Below are positions 63,924 through 64,000 of a stretch of DNA of 64,000 bases, in pieces. Under the pieces are notes generated by a model. That model did no database searches, was not told the origin of the DNA, and saw only the letters and a list, made by a program, of their open reading frames with translations. The DNA lies in assembly GCF_030547075.1 (NCBI RefSeq), contig NZ_JAUOQH010000008.1, positions 151,109 to 215,108 on the forward strand, written 5' to 3'. Each line of letters starts with the position of its first letter. Within the stretch, counting starts at the first letter, position 1. The position numbers and the translations under genes were made by a program. The DNA comes from Alteromonas sp. 1_MG-2023 (lineage in GTDB: Bacteria; Pseudomonadota; Gammaproteobacteria; Enterobacterales; Alteromonadaceae).

Positions 63924-64000
63924 GGAGCGGTAGTTCAGTTGGTTAGAATACCGGCCTGTCACGCCGGGGGTCGCGGGTTCGAGTCCCGTCCGCTCCGCCA
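63924..64000 (+). tRNA. tRNA-Asp (anticodon GTC)
   Basis: The 77-nt cloverleaf has acceptor arms GGAGCGG and CCGCTCC with encoded GCCA end. The D-arm is AGTTCAGTTGGTTAGAAT-like, the anticodon loop CTGTCAC holds GTC, and the T-loop is GGTTCGAGTCC. The gene ends exactly at the window edge, so further tRNAs may follow. Confidence 0.97.

Overview
The window reads as chromosomal DNA of a marine gammaproteobacterium of the Alteromonadales, most likely Alteromonas or a close relative. This is inferred from moderate G+C, the gene families present, a complete liuRABCDE leucine-degradation cluster, a TonB-receptor/phytase pair, many c-di-GMP proteins and a tRNA-Asp next to dnaQ/rnhA. No plasmid, prophage or CRISPR signature is visible. 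Coding density is high and most genes are housekeeping.

Layout. 1-4.4 kb: mfd (cut by the left edge), a PilZ-like gene, lolC without lolD or lolE, and a phosphoribosyltransferase. 4.37-5.13 kb: a repeat island with a 33-bp-period array, a 209-bp tandem duplication and many copies of AGACACCCAT. 5.1-17.8 kb: a CbiM-like membrane protein, xthA, a heme-oxygenase-like protein, DUF2750, a SufE-like protein, a glycosyltransferase, an HDOD protein, a thioesterase, an MFS carrier, a hydrolase, glgC, a nucleoside hydrolase and an SRPBCC protein. 17.8-24.2 kb: two further repeat islands around an MFS protein, a PAS-GAF-PAS-GGDEF-EAL protein and a REP-associated (Y1) transposase. 24.2-32.9 kb: liuRABCDE on the minus strand and a divergent thiolase, with a tandem palindromic operator between them. 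33-42.7 kb: a solute-binding/GGDEF protein, a FapA-family protein, sbcB, a large hybrid histidine kinase and a CBS protein. 42.8-52 kb: a phytase and TonB-receptor unit, divergent from a degenerate GGDEF gene overlapping an AraC regulator, then an NhaC antiporter. 52.4-64 kb: hrpA, PilZ, DUF2061, rlmI, a quinone oxidoreductase, rnhA, dnaQ, a TIGR03503-like membrane protein and tRNA-Asp.

The strongest unexplained signal is the word AGACACCCAT (extended consensus about TTAWCRAGACACCCATGTT). By eye I count 29 exact copies on the two strands, against about 0.1 expected by chance in 64 kb, plus about ten one-mismatch copies. It fills four intergenic islands, flanks the Y1 transposase on both sides, and also lies inside genes (xthA, liuD, liuE, phytase). 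There it is read in the coding orientation and falls in linkers or extensions, in two cases as in-frame periodic copies. This looks like a dispersed element tolerated at protein level. A REP-like relation to the transposase is an inference.

Other points worth checking are a coupled degenerate-GGDEF/AraC pair divergent from the phytase unit, a candidate Pho box there, an 8-G tract at the liuB start, lolC without lolDE, and degenerate 14-17 bp tandem repeats in several spacers.
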